Shown here piece by piece: positions 8,446-16,910 of a DNA stretch of 64,000 bases; the stretch's first letter is position 1; every line of letters begins with the position of its first letter. The DNA lies in contig JAXGXJ010000007.1 of NCBI GenBank assembly GCA_040772905.1, positions 221,384-285,383 on the forward strand. Reading direction: 5' to 3'. The notes beneath the pieces are model-generated. The model had not been told where the DNA came from and did not search any database. It saw only the letters and a list, made by a program, of their open reading frames with translations. Source of the DNA: JAXGXJ01 sp040772905 (GTDB lineage Bacteria > Actinomycetota > Thermoleophilia > RBG-16-64-13). Position numbers and translations under genes: made by a program.

Positions 8446-9369
8446 ATGCCTAGACCACGCCTCACAAGGCGGCGCTGGATCCAGATCGCCAGTACCATCC
8501 TCCTCAATCTCTACGTGCCCGCCTTCTTCTCGGGCACCATAGTCCAAGCCCGCTCCAAGGGCATCTGTGTGCCTGTGCTCAACTGCTACTCCTGCCCGGC
8601 CGCGACGGCGGCCTGCCCCATAGGCTCGCTGCAGCACATGATGGCCGCGGTCCGAGCCAGATGGTCGCTGGGCGAGATGCGCCTCGGGCTGTATGCCCTG
8701 GGTTCGCTGGGCGTGGTGGGGGCAGTGGGCGGGCGTTTCCCATGCGGCTGGCTCTGCCCCTTCGGGTTGATCCAGGAACTTCTCCACAAGATCCCCGCGC
8801 CCAAGGTCCGCATCCCCCGTATCTTGGACTACCTCAAATACGCCGTACTGGCCCTCACCGTGTTCATCCTCCCCTTCCTCGTCCTCGACGCCTTCGGCTA
8901 TGGCGACACCTGGTTCTGCAAGTGGATATGCCCCGCAGGCACTCTCGAGGCGGGCCTGCCCCTGGTGGCCGCCAACGCCGGCATCCGTGCCCAGGTGGGT
9001 CTGTTGTTCGCGTGGAAGGTGGCTTTGCTCGTACTGTTCGTGCTCTGGATGATCGTCAGCATGCGTCCCTTTTGCCGCACCATCTGTCCGCTGGGTGCAT
9101 TCCTTGGTCTCTTCAACAAGGTGAGCCTCCTACGCCTCCGCGTGGATACGACCGGGTGCACCTCCTGCGGCAGGTGCGTGTCGGCCTGCCCTGTGGACAT
9201 CGACGTGCGTACCCGCCCCAACACACCCGACTGCATCCGCTGTCTCAAATGCGTCCGCGCCTGTGACGTGGGCTGCATCCGTTACGAGTTCGGCGGCCCT
9301 CGCTCTGCTGAGACACGCGCGCCGGGCGAGACGACCGAGGTGGGCGACTCGACCGAGCCCTGTCGCTGA
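8446..9369 (+). CDS. NapH/YccM-like integral membrane 4Fe-4S protein
   Basis: About 307 residues. Several transmembrane helices alternate with Cys-rich loops: CYSCPAATAACPIG near the N-terminus, CGWLCPFG, CKWICPAG and CRTICPLGA (paired CxxxCP motifs as in the NapH/NosR/RdxA membrane ferredoxins). Two ferredoxin-type clusters follow at the end, CTSCGRCVSACP and CIRCLKCVRACDVGC. It should pass electrons between the quinone pool or a membrane donor and an unknown acceptor. The in-frame ATG at 8296 is further upstream but overlaps the small gene and adds an unconvincing N-terminus, so ATG 8446 (after GGGGCG) is preferred. Likely cotranscribed with the CD1871A-like gene. Confidence 0.85.
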   Translation: MPRPRLTRRRWIQIASTILLNLYVPAFFSGTIVQARSKGICVPVLNCYSCPAATAACPIGSLQHMMAAVRARWSLGEMRLGLYALGSLGVVGAVGGRFPCGWLCPFGLIQELLHKIPAPKVRIPRILDYLKYAVLALTVFILPFLVLDAFGYGDTWFCKWICPAGTLEAGLPLVAANAGIRAQVGLLFAWKVALLVLFVLWMIVSMRPFCRTICPLGAFLGLFNKVSLLRLRVDTTGCTSCGRCVSACPVDIDVRTRPNTPDCIRCLKCVRACDVGCIRYEFGGPRSAETRAPGETTEVGDSTEPCR

Positions 9370-9673
9370 CGAAGGAACTCCACCGCTCCAGGCAACGTCA
9401 TAGCCCAGAAGTGTCGAGTCAGCACTAGAACGGTACAATATGCAGGGACATCCCCGAGTGGAGCGAGCATGAGCAGCTTCGACAGCGCCGCCACTTCATG
9501 TCCCGAGCCTCCAAGAACAGCCGTGGTCGTCACGCAGGCCCCCGACCCATCGGCGCCCATGCCGGGCGCGGAGCACACCCACTCGCTACACCGACCGGCC
9601 TGCTACTCCCGTTTGCAGCCCTGTCGCTCAGGTCGACCCACACACGATCGACTCACTCTACGGAAGGGGCACC
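9370..9673. other. Intergenic region upstream of moxR operon
   Basis: A good -10 hexamer TACAAT stands at 9434-9439 but the -35 region (TGTCGA, 9412-9417) is poor. A short frame starting at ATG 9469 overlaps the moxR start and has no protein-like character. Nothing else was recognised. Confidence 0.4.
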
Positions 9674-10705
9674 ATGCCCGATAGAACCAGAGAATCCACC
9701 GAGGCGGCCTTCTCAGGTGCCGCTTCCGGCGCCGGCAGCACGCTCTTGCGAGAGGAAGAGATGCGGGAGGTCACCCACCGCGCTGCGCGCATCGCTTCCA
9801 ACATCGGCTCTGTCATCCTGGGGAAGGAAGACGTCATCCGAGCGTGCGTGGTAGCCCTCTTGGCGGGTGGACACGTGATCGTCGAAGACTTCCCGGGAGT
9901 CGGCAAGACCTTGCTGGCCAAGTCGTTGGCCCGATCGATCGACTGCCGTTTCTCGCGCATCCAGTTCACCCCGGACCTGCTCCCCAGCGACGTCACAGGA
10001 GTGAGCGTCTTCAACCAGAAAAGCGGGGAGTTCGAGTTCAGACCCGGGCCCATCTTCGCGAATGTGATCCTGGCCGACGAGATCAACCGCTCGTCACCAA
10101 AGACCCAGTCCAGCCTGTTGGAGTGCATGGAGGAGCATCAGGTGACGGTGGACAACGTCACTCACGCCCTCCAACTGCCGTTCATGGTCATCGCTACGCA
10201 GAACCCCATAGAGTACGAAGGCACGTACCCTCTGCCCGAGGCGCAACTCGACCGATTCATGATGCGGCTCAGTTTGGGCTATCCGTCGGCCGAGGCCGAG
10301 GCCTCCATCATCCACGAACAGACCAGCCACGACCCGTTGGCCGAACTGCGTCCGGTGCTACACGGCAGCGAGATCGTCGCCATGAACCATGCCGTGAGTC
10401 GAGTGCGGGTGGCCCCGGCCCTCAGACGTTACGTGGTCGCGCTGGTCACAGCCACCCGCGAAGAGCGCGATATCTACTTGGGGGCCAGCCCGCGGGCGGG
10501 GATCGCGCTGGTGCGGGCGGCCAAGGCGCTGGCGCTGTTGCGCGGGCGCGATTTCGTCGTGCCAAAAGACATCAAGGACTTGGCCGTGCGCGTGTTGGCC
10601 CACCGGCTGGTGCTCTCTCCCGACGCCAAGGTGCGGGGGCAGGGGGCGGAGGATGTGGTGACGAGACTCCTGGAGTCGGTCCCGGTGCCCCAAAGCGGGA
10701 ACTGA
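9674..10705 (+). CDS. MoxR-family AAA+ ATPase
   Basis: A 343-residue cytoplasmic chaperone-like ATPase of the AAA_3/MoxR family. Walker A GVGKT is at residues 75-79 and Walker B VILADEINR at 131-139; the sensor region reads VIATQNPIEYEGTYPLPEAQLDRF, diagnostic for MoxR. ATG 9674 follows GAAGGGG. It heads a three-gene operon (one-base gap to the DUF58 gene, then a transglutaminase membrane protein), the standard MoxR-DUF58-transglutaminase arrangement thought to assemble or activate envelope protein complexes. Confidence 0.94.
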   Translation: MPDRTRESTEAAFSGAASGAGSTLLREEEMREVTHRAARIASNIGSVILGKEDVIRACVVALLAGGHVIVEDFPGVGKTLLAKSLARSIDCRFSRIQFTPDLLPSDVTGVSVFNQKSGEFEFRPGPIFANVILADEINRSSPKTQSSLLECMEEHQVTVDNVTHALQLPFMVIATQNPIEYEGTYPLPEAQLDRFMMRLSLGYPSAEAEASIIHEQTSHDPLAELRPVLHGSEIVAMNHAVSRVRVAPALRRYVVALVTATREERDIYLGASPRAGIALVRAAKALALLRGRDFVVPKDIKDLAVRVLAHRLVLSPDAKVRGQGAEDVVTRLLESVPVPQSGN

Positions 10706-10706
10706 C

Positions 10707-12035
10707 GTGCCGCGGCCGACCGCGCGAGGACTGGCGTTGTTGGCACTCGCCGCCGGGACTTATCTGGCTGGGCGGGTGGTAGGCACCTGGGAGCTCTACC
10801 TGTTCGCCTTCGCCTTCGCGGCGGTAGTGCTCATCTCCTGGTTGTTGGTGATCCTCACCGGACGCCGTATCGAGGTCACGCGTGCCCTGCGGCCGGAGCG
10901 TCCCGTAGCCGGCGATGAACCCGAGTTGCGCATGGTGGTGCGCAACAAGTCGTGGTTGCCGGGGCCCGAACTCACCTTGCGGACCGCACTGGGAGGCTTG
11001 GGGTCCGATGACCTCGAGGAGGAGATGGAGAGTCTTCCCCCCCGCGCCCGACAGCTGCGTATCGTCCGAATGGAGCCGGTGAACCGCGGGGTGCATCATC
11101 TTTCGGCCGTCCGCGCCGTGGCGGAGGATCCCTTGGGTCTGGCCACGGCCACCCATCGGGTAAGCGACGCCATGCGGGTGACGGTCCACCCTCGCATAGC
11201 CCGTCTTGACTCATGCGCTCTCTACCCGAAGATGGGCCTGCGCCACGACTGGAGCGGACAACAGGCGTTGCCCTCACCGGGAGCCTCCGAATTCAGAGGC
11301 ATACGCCCGCACCAGCCGGGAGAGCCGCTCAGCCACATCGATTGGAAGAGTACGGCCAAGACCGGCGTCCTCATGCTGCGCGAGACTGAAGAGCCGGCCG
11401 GAGCCGAGGTGACGTTGCTGCTTGACGGCACCGCTGACTACGTGGTCGGAGAGCCCCCACACTCCAACTACGAGTTCGCCCTTCGGGCGGCCGGAAGCGT
11501 CGCGGACTTCGCCCTGCGAGCGGGGCGCGGAGTGAACCTCCTCAGCCACGAGCGCGAACTGCGGCGCGTGAAGCTCAGCGCCGACGCGGGGGGCAGGCTC
11601 GACCTGCTCGACGCACTCGCTGAGGCGAGACCCGAGTCCGCCGCACCGCTCAGTCACAGCCTAGGCCGGCTGCGGTCCGAGCAGGCACGCCTATTGCGGA
11701 CTCAGAGTGTCACTGTGGTCAGCCTGTCTCTCGACCGGCAACTGGTGCGCACCCTCACCGCGCTGAGCGAAGAGGGGGTGCGACTGGCCCTCGTCTATGT
11801 GGTCGGCGGAGACTTCGCCGGGGCGGCGGCCGAGGCCGCCGCCCCGCTCCTGCCCTTTCTCCCCCCGCACCCTCACCGGTCACATCCGCTCCTGCCGGCA
11901 GAGGACCGTAGCAGCATGCTGGCCTTGGCGGCCGCAGGCGTCATATGCATCACGCTCACCCGGGGGGACGACTTGATGCGCGCACTCTCCCTCGACCGCG
12001 TCTCCAGCGCGCGCGAGGCGCGGAGAAGGGCGTGA
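10707..12035 (+). CDS. DUF58 domain-containing membrane protein
   Basis: 442 residues starting at GTG 10707, one base after the moxR stop. Two N-terminal transmembrane helices (about 6-24 and 28-50) precede a DUF58 domain whose signature FRGIRPHQPGEPLSHIDWK lies near residues 195-215, followed by a von Willebrand A-like segment (EVTLLLDGTAD). DUF58 proteins are regular partners of MoxR ATPases. Its molecular role is not established. Translationally linked to both neighbours by spacing. Confidence 0.92.
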   Translation: MPRPTARGLALLALAAGTYLAGRVVGTWELYLFAFAFAAVVLISWLLVILTGRRIEVTRALRPERPVAGDEPELRMVVRNKSWLPGPELTLRTALGGLGSDDLEEEMESLPPRARQLRIVRMEPVNRGVHHLSAVRAVAEDPLGLATATHRVSDAMRVTVHPRIARLDSCALYPKMGLRHDWSGQQALPSPGASEFRGIRPHQPGEPLSHIDWKSTAKTGVLMLRETEEPAGAEVTLLLDGTADYVVGEPPHSNYEFALRAAGSVADFALRAGRGVNLLSHERELRRVKLSADAGGRLDLLDALAEARPESAAPLSHSLGRLRSEQARLLRTQSVTVVSLSLDRQLVRTLTALSEEGVRLALVYVVGGDFAGAAAEAAAPLLPFLPPHPHRSHPLLPAEDRSSMLALAAAGVICITLTRGDDLMRALSLDRVSSAREARRRA

Positions 12036-12039
12036 CAGC

Positions 12040-14328
12040 GTGAGACCCATCCCCAAGATCCTCTACCTGCTGTGCTTCCTGGGACTGGCGGCGGCGGCTG
12101 CGCTGGCGCTCAACCGAGCAGTGCAACCCTCTATGTCGGACATCCTCCTGCGCGCCGTGGTGGCGGCTTCCTTCGCCGGCGCCGCTGGACTCGTACACCG
12201 CAAAGCCTGGCCGGTAGCGCTCCTGCTCCTGCCTCTGGGTGCCTATCTACTGCTACGCACCACTCTGCCTCCTCCTGAACTGGCCGAGGGGCTGCGAGGT
12301 CAGTACGCCTTCTACAGCGAGCAACTCCGCGAAGGAGGTGCCGCCTACTTGGAGGACATCTTCCCGCTCAAGATCGGCGACGTCCCCGGTCTGCGACTGC
12401 TCATCGGCTTCGCGGTCTACACGGCCGTAGGAGCGGCCGCTTTCCTCGCCCTGAGTCTGCGAAAAGCCATCCCAGGCATCGTGGTGCTCGTCGTGCTGTT
12501 GGGTTTCAGCCTCACAGTGGACGCAGCCGCCCGAGTGCTCTGGCTGGCCGTGCTCTTCCTGGTACTGGCCGCATGCCTGCTGGTGCTCTCCCGAGGCCTG
12601 CAACGGTCGGGCTGGCGACTGCGCGATGCCCTGGCGGGGGGAGTAGTCGGAGGGGTCGCCGCCCTCCTGGCCATCGTGCTTCTGGGAGCTGCACCGTCGG
12701 CGGTAGCCACTCCATGGCAGGACTGGCGCTCCTGGGATCCTTTCGAAGAGGGGGGCACGGTCTACACGTTCAACTGGATGCAGAACTATCCGAAGCTGCT
12801 CGACCCGGCGAACGACCAAGACATCATGCGGGTCGAGTCACCCAAACCCTCCTACTGGCGGGCCAACGCGCTGGACGTCTTCACCGGAACGGCGTGGGTC
12901 ACCTCCCAGGCGTTCCTGGAACGTTCTCCTGCCGAACAGACTCCTCAAGGTTGGATCTACACCGTGCCTCCGGCTGCCATCGGTCCACCCGGTCACACGG
13001 TTACCGAGGTCTTCCACGTCGAGGCCGCATACACCAACTACCTTTTCACCGGCGGAGACCCTCTTGAGGTGCGAATGGCCGATAGGGTCGCGCTGCGCTT
13101 GAACGACATGCGCTCCTTGCATGTGAGCAAGGCATTAGGGCCCGCCCTCGACTACAGCCTGGTGGCCTTGATCCCCGAACTCGATCCCAAAGCTCTGGTC
13201 GACACCGGCAGGGAGTATCCGGGAGACGTCGTCTCGTACCTTTCCCTGCCTTTCCCGCAGGTAAGCGTGCTCACTGCAGCCGACAAGGATGCGCAATGGC
13301 GCAGCCTTGCCCCGGAGGCTGTTGGGCCGAACGGCTGGGAATGGGCCGATCTCTATGCCGTCAACGAACAGATCGTGGGCGATGCCATTGACCCTTACGA
13401 CGTGACGCTGCGCATCGAGAAGACCCTGCGCTCACAGTTCGACTACTCTCTCACTCCACCGCAGAGCGACTATTCCTCACCCTATGCCGCCTTCTTGTTC
13501 GACACCCAGTCGGGTTACTGCCAGCACTTCGCGGGCACCATGGCCTTCCTACTCCGGTACAACGGCATACCTGCCCGGGTGGCGGTGGGTTTCACGTCGG
13601 GCGATATGCAGGGAGCCGGCACCTACCTGGTGAGCACCGGCAACGCCCACGCCTGGGTGGAGGTGTATTTCTCCACGGTAGGCTGGGTGGCCTTCGATCC
13701 GACCCCCGGGAGGAGCATCCCGGTGTCTGGGCCGTCCTCCTCCAGCCCCGGATTCATCAACCCGTTCAACGAGAGTGGCGATACCGAGGGCAGCACGGTC
13801 ACCACCGAGCCACGCGAGGCCCGAGACCCCAGAGGACTGCTCCCCGAGGACGAGGAGCGATCGGGTGCGTCCAGCGCCGGACGAGGGACAGGCTGGGTGC
13901 CCTGGCTGGCGGCGCTGGTGGCCCTTCTGGTCGCGTGGCCGCTGGGACGCTCGCTCTGGCGGCGCAGGAACCTGCTTCGGGGGTCGCTGCCGTCGCGGAT
14001 ATCGACGTCGCTGGCACTCCTCAGGGACGAGTTGGCGGCCTACGGCGTGCCCGCATCTCCTGCCACGACCCTCGATGAGACGGTGCGCCTGATCGATGCG
14101 CATCTGAGGATTGAGGCCGAGGACGACTTCGTGGACCGCATGCAGGCGGTGCTGTTCGGCGACCGGCCGGCGCGTCCCACCGACCTGGCGCAGGCCGAAC
14201 GGTTCCGCGCCGAAGTGGGCAAGGCGCTGCGCAGGCACCACGGCCGGGTACGGACCGTGCTCAGTTGGTACGGCGTGCTGAGAACGGCACGTTTTCACCG
14301 CGGCTTGCCGTCGCCTGATATACAATGA
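12040..14328 (+). CDS. Transglutaminase-like membrane protein (TgpA/DUF3488-type)
   Basis: 762 residues from GTG 12040, four bases after the DUF58 stop, with GGAGAAGGG upstream. Five or six N-terminal transmembrane helices are followed by a large extracytoplasmic region with a transglutaminase-like fold. The catalytic triad is visible as C494 (GYCQHFAG), H537 (NAHAWVEVY) and D553 (FDPTPG). A Ser/Gly/Thr-rich linker, one more helix (about WLAALVALLVAWPLG) and a cytoplasmic DUF4129-like tail close the protein. It completes the MoxR-DUF58-transglutaminase operon; substrates are unknown. Its stop overlaps the next ATG (ATGA), linking it to the Fe-S genes. Confidence 0.92.
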   Translation: MRPIPKILYLLCFLGLAAAAALALNRAVQPSMSDILLRAVVAASFAGAAGLVHRKAWPVALLLLPLGAYLLLRTTLPPPELAEGLRGQYAFYSEQLREGGAAYLEDIFPLKIGDVPGLRLLIGFAVYTAVGAAAFLALSLRKAIPGIVVLVVLLGFSLTVDAAARVLWLAVLFLVLAACLLVLSRGLQRSGWRLRDALAGGVVGGVAALLAIVLLGAAPSAVATPWQDWRSWDPFEEGGTVYTFNWMQNYPKLLDPANDQDIMRVESPKPSYWRANALDVFTGTAWVTSQAFLERSPAEQTPQGWIYTVPPAAIGPPGHTVTEVFHVEAAYTNYLFTGGDPLEVRMADRVALRLNDMRSLHVSKALGPALDYSLVALIPELDPKALVDTGREYPGDVVSYLSLPFPQVSVLTAADKDAQWRSLAPEAVGPNGWEWADLYAVNEQIVGDAIDPYDVTLRIEKTLRSQFDYSLTPPQSDYSSPYAAFLFDTQSGYCQHFAGTMAFLLRYNGIPARVAVGFTSGDMQGAGTYLVSTGNAHAWVEVYFSTVGWVAFDPTPGRSIPVSGPSSSSPGFINPFNESGDTEGSTVTTEPREARDPRGLLPEDEERSGASSAGRGTGWVPWLAALVALLVAWPLGRSLWRRRNLLRGSLPSRISTSLALLRDELAAYGVPASPATTLDETVRLIDAHLRIEAEDDFVDRMQAVLFGDRPARPTDLAQAERFRAEVGKALRRHHGRVRTVLSWYGVLRTARFHRGLPSPDIQ

Positions 14329-14594
14329 CCCCCATGAATGCAACTACGAACATAACCATCAAGAAGTTGCCCCAATTCTCAGCGGCGCGCTGCAAGCGAT
14401 GCGGCATCTGCTCGCATTTCTGCGCCGTGAACGCCATCGCCACCCGCGATGGCGGCATGCCCTATCTGGCTGCGCCCGAAACCTGCACCTCATGCGGTCT
14501 GTGTCGCGATATGTGCCCCGACTGGGCCGTATCCCTTGAGCCCACCGAGGTGGAGAGCGTGGAGGAAGCCGAGACGGCAGCCGAAGACAAGTGA
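14325..14594 (+). CDS. Two-cluster 4Fe-4S ferredoxin
   Basis: An 89-residue soluble ferredoxin with two CxxCxxCxxxC sets: CKRCGICSHFC (the fourth Cys followed by Ala instead of Pro) and CTSCGLCRDMCP. It ends in an acidic Glu-rich tail. The start ATG 14325 overlaps the preceding stop (ATGA); ATG 14334 is an alternative. Being directly ahead of the cysteine desulfurase and scaffold genes, it probably supplies electrons for, or is a client of, local Fe-S assembly. Confidence 0.88.
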   Translation: MTPMNATTNITIKKLPQFSAARCKRCGICSHFCAVNAIATRDGGMPYLAAPETCTSCGLCRDMCPDWAVSLEPTEVESVEEAETAAEDK

Positions 14595-15781
14595 TGGAGA
14601 GAGCGGTCTACCTGGACCACGCGTCCACGACCCCCACCGACCCCAAGGTGGTGGAAGCGATGCGTCCCTGGTTCGACGAGCAGTTCGGCAACCCGTCGAC
14701 GGTCTACAGCCTCGGCCTCACTGCGGCGAGCGCCGTGCAGCACGCCCGCGGATCGCTGGCAGCGGCCATCGGCGCCGAGCCTGACGAAATCTACTTCACC
14801 AGCGGCGGCACCGAATCGGACAACTGGGCCATCCTCGGCACGGCCGACGCGCATCAGAAGAAGGGCCGTCACCTCATCACGTCCACCGTCGAGCATCATG
14901 CCGTGCTTGAGACCATGGAGTACCTGGAGAGGCGAGGGTACGAAGTCACGCGTGTCCCCGTCGATGGTGGTGGCTTGGTCGATCCCGCCGACGTGAAGAA
15001 GGCCATACGCCCCGGCACCATCATGGTGTCGATCATGCACGCCAACAACGAGGTCGGCACCATCCAACCACTGGCCGAGATCGGCGCCGTCACCCGCGAG
15101 GCGGGGGTCCTGTTCCACACCGACGCCGTGCAGACGGCCGGCAAGCTCCCGCTGGACGTGAACGAGTTGAACGTCGACATGCTGTCGATCAGCGGACACA
15201 AGTTCTACGGTCCCAAGGGTGTGGGGCTCATGTATCTGCGCAAACGCACCCGCATCACGCCGTTCCTACACGGGGGCGGGCAGGAACGCAACCGGCGCGC
15301 GGGCACCCTCAACGTGCCCGGCATCATAGGGATGGCCAAGGCCATGGAGATCGCGCAAGAGCGCATGAGCGACGATGCCCTCCGCGAAGCCGCGTTGCGC
15401 GACCGGCTCTGGCGAAGTCTCTCGCATAGTATGGTCGGTGTCGAACTGAACGGACACCCCACACAGCGCCTGGCCAACAACCTAAATATCCGGGTCGAGG
15501 GCATCGAGGGCGAAGCTATGATCCTCATGCTCGACATGGAAGGCATCTGTGTCTCATCGGGCTCGGCGTGCACCACCGGTTCACTCGATCCCAGCCACGT
15601 GCTGCTGGCGCTGGGCATCCCCGCGGAGCATGCCCACGGCTCGCTGCGAGTGACTCTGGGCCGCGGCACCACCGAGGAGGACATCGACCACTTCATCAAG
15701 GTCTTCCCGCCCATCGTCGAGCGACTGCGACAGATGTCGCCGATATGGTGCGCCAACTGTGTCTGTAAGCAAAGGAACTGA
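14594..15781 (+). CDS. Cysteine desulfurase (NifS/IscS family)
   Basis: A 395-residue PLP enzyme that removes sulfur from cysteine for Fe-S cluster assembly. It starts MERAVYLDHASTTPTD, the usual N-terminus. The PLP lysine is K203 (SGHKFYGPKG) and the persulfide cysteine is C326 (CVSSGSACTTG), with a short loop typical of the NifS/IscS (group I) type. ATG 14594 overlaps the ferredoxin stop by one base; GTG 14591 is an alternative. The last residues WCANCVCKQRN add three Cys (CxxCxC) beyond the normal end. A NifU/IscU scaffold gene follows after 2 bases. Confidence 0.93.
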   Translation: MERAVYLDHASTTPTDPKVVEAMRPWFDEQFGNPSTVYSLGLTAASAVQHARGSLAAAIGAEPDEIYFTSGGTESDNWAILGTADAHQKKGRHLITSTVEHHAVLETMEYLERRGYEVTRVPVDGGGLVDPADVKKAIRPGTIMVSIMHANNEVGTIQPLAEIGAVTREAGVLFHTDAVQTAGKLPLDVNELNVDMLSISGHKFYGPKGVGLMYLRKRTRITPFLHGGGQERNRRAGTLNVPGIIGMAKAMEIAQERMSDDALREAALRDRLWRSLSHSMVGVELNGHPTQRLANNLNIRVEGIEGEAMILMLDMEGICVSSGSACTTGSLDPSHVLLALGIPAEHAHGSLRVTLGRGTTEEDIDHFIKVFPPIVERLRQMSPIWCANCVCKQRN

Positions 15782-15783
15782 GC

Positions 15784-16158
15784 ATGTATTCCGAACTCGT
15801 GATGGAACATTTCCGGAATCCGCGCAATATGGGTGTCATCGAGGACGCCGATGGAGTGGGAGAGGTGGGCAACCCTCAGTGCGGAGATATGATGCGCATC
15901 ACCATCAAGGTGAAGGACGAGATCCTGGAAGACGTGAAGTTCCAGACGTTGGGCTGCGGGGCGGCCGTGGCCACCTCCAGCATGGTCACCGAGATGGCCA
16001 AGGGCAAGAGGCTCGATGAAGCCATGGAGATCACCAACAAGGCTGTCGCCGAGGCACTGGGTGGCCTACCTCCCGCCAAGATGCACTGCTCCAACCTGGC
16101 CGCCGATGGTCTGCAGGCCGCCATCGAGGACTACCGCACGCGCCACCCGGCATCCTAG
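15784..16158 (+). CDS. NifU/IscU-type Fe-S cluster scaffold
   Basis: 124 residues, the U-type scaffold on which sulfur from the upstream desulfurase is built into Fe-S clusters. The three conserved ligand Cys are present in NPQCGD, LGCGAA and MHCSNLA. The start MYSELVMEHFRNPRNMG is standard. The distance to the desulfurase stop is 2 bases, so the pair is translationally coupled. No HscA/HscB or IscA genes accompany it, a minimal arrangement common in anaerobes. A strong GC hairpin follows the stop. Confidence 0.94.
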   Translation: MYSELVMEHFRNPRNMGVIEDADGVGEVGNPQCGDMMRITIKVKDEILEDVKFQTLGCGAAVATSSMVTEMAKGKRLDEAMEITNKAVAEALGGLPPAKMHCSNLAADGLQAAIEDYRTRHPAS

Positions 16159-16160
16159 CC

Positions 16161-16197
16161 CCGCACGCGGGCTGCGCCGCGCGCACCCCGCGTGCGG
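16161..16197 (+). terminator. GC-rich hairpin after the scaffold gene
   Basis: A perfect 11-bp stem (16161-16171 with 16187-16197) has a 15-base loop. It begins 3 bases after the stop codon and ends 5 bases before the next start, with no T-run. It may weaken rather than end transcription into the following lipoprotein gene. Confidence 0.6.
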
Positions 16198-16201
16198 CTG
16201 C

Positions 16202-16744
16202 GTGCGCCCGATCTGTGTCACTCATGCAGCGGCAACGATCCTCGGCGTCTGCCTGCTGCTGTCGATCTCGGCGTGCTCAGCCACCGCATCCGTACCAGCC
16301 GCTGCCGGAGACGAGCTCCTTCCGGGCCGGCCGGTGTCCGCCGACCTAGACAGCGATGGAACGGCGGAGACCATCCTCCTGGACGAACATGGAAGTCTTC
16401 ATATCGAGGGCGACTCGTCCATCTATCGCAGCCGGGAGCAGTGGCAGGTCGCCCAAGCCTTTCTCGGCGACACCGACGGGAACGGCCTCTTGGAGGTGGT
16501 GGCTCTACTCGACGATTCTCGGGGCCGGCATCTCGGTCTCTTCGCCTGGATGGGCGACCGCTTTCGGGAACGTATCGTGACCAGTGTGCTGACGCCCCGG
16601 CCGTTGTCACTCCAAGTCGTACCCGCGACGCCCAGTCTGGTCATCCTCGACGAGGAGCGTCCATCCGCCCCCGGCGGGGTCGTCCGAACCACGTATCGCT
16701 GGAACGGTTTTGGCTTCACCGCCGTGGGCGAAGTAATACCCTGA
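16202..16744 (+). CDS. Putative lipoprotein with FG-GAP/VCBS-like repeat
   Basis: About 180 residues. From GTG 16202 the product has a hydrophobic segment and lipobox SISAC near residue 24, then ADLDSDGTAETILLDEHGSLHI and GDTDGNGLLEVVALLDDSRG. These D-x-D-x-D-G calcium-loop patterns are typical of FG-GAP/VCBS beta-propeller blades, here only about three. The function is unknown. The frame extends further upstream (16016) but that part overlaps the scaffold gene and is not protein-like. No clear ribosome site precedes GTG 16202, so the start is uncertain. Confidence 0.65.
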   Translation: MRPICVTHAAATILGVCLLLSISACSATASVPAAAGDELLPGRPVSADLDSDGTAETILLDEHGSLHIEGDSSIYRSREQWQVAQAFLGDTDGNGLLEVVALLDDSRGRHLGLFAWMGDRFRERIVTSVLTPRPLSLQVVPATPSLVILDEERPSAPGGVVRTTYRWNGFGFTAVGEVIP

Positions 16745-16910
16745 ATACAACCGAGGCAGGGCGTCGGATCTGACGACTGTGACACAATCGTTACGTGGGT
16801 GTGGTCGATACGTGAGATAGACGGCGCATGATAATCGTATTGCGTCGCCCAGTGGCCTGAATGCGAACGATATGTTGACGGATGGCGGCGGACTGACGAG
16901 GGGGGCAGCC

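Noticed and set aside
9469..9684. 71-codon frame ahead of moxR
   Set aside because: It overlaps the moxR start, lacks any recognisable fold or motif, and is His/Pro/Ser-rich.
16016..16201. Upstream extension of the FG-GAP lipoprotein frame
   Set aside because: It overlaps the scaffold gene and encodes Pro/Arg-rich filler; the signal peptide starts after GTG 16202.
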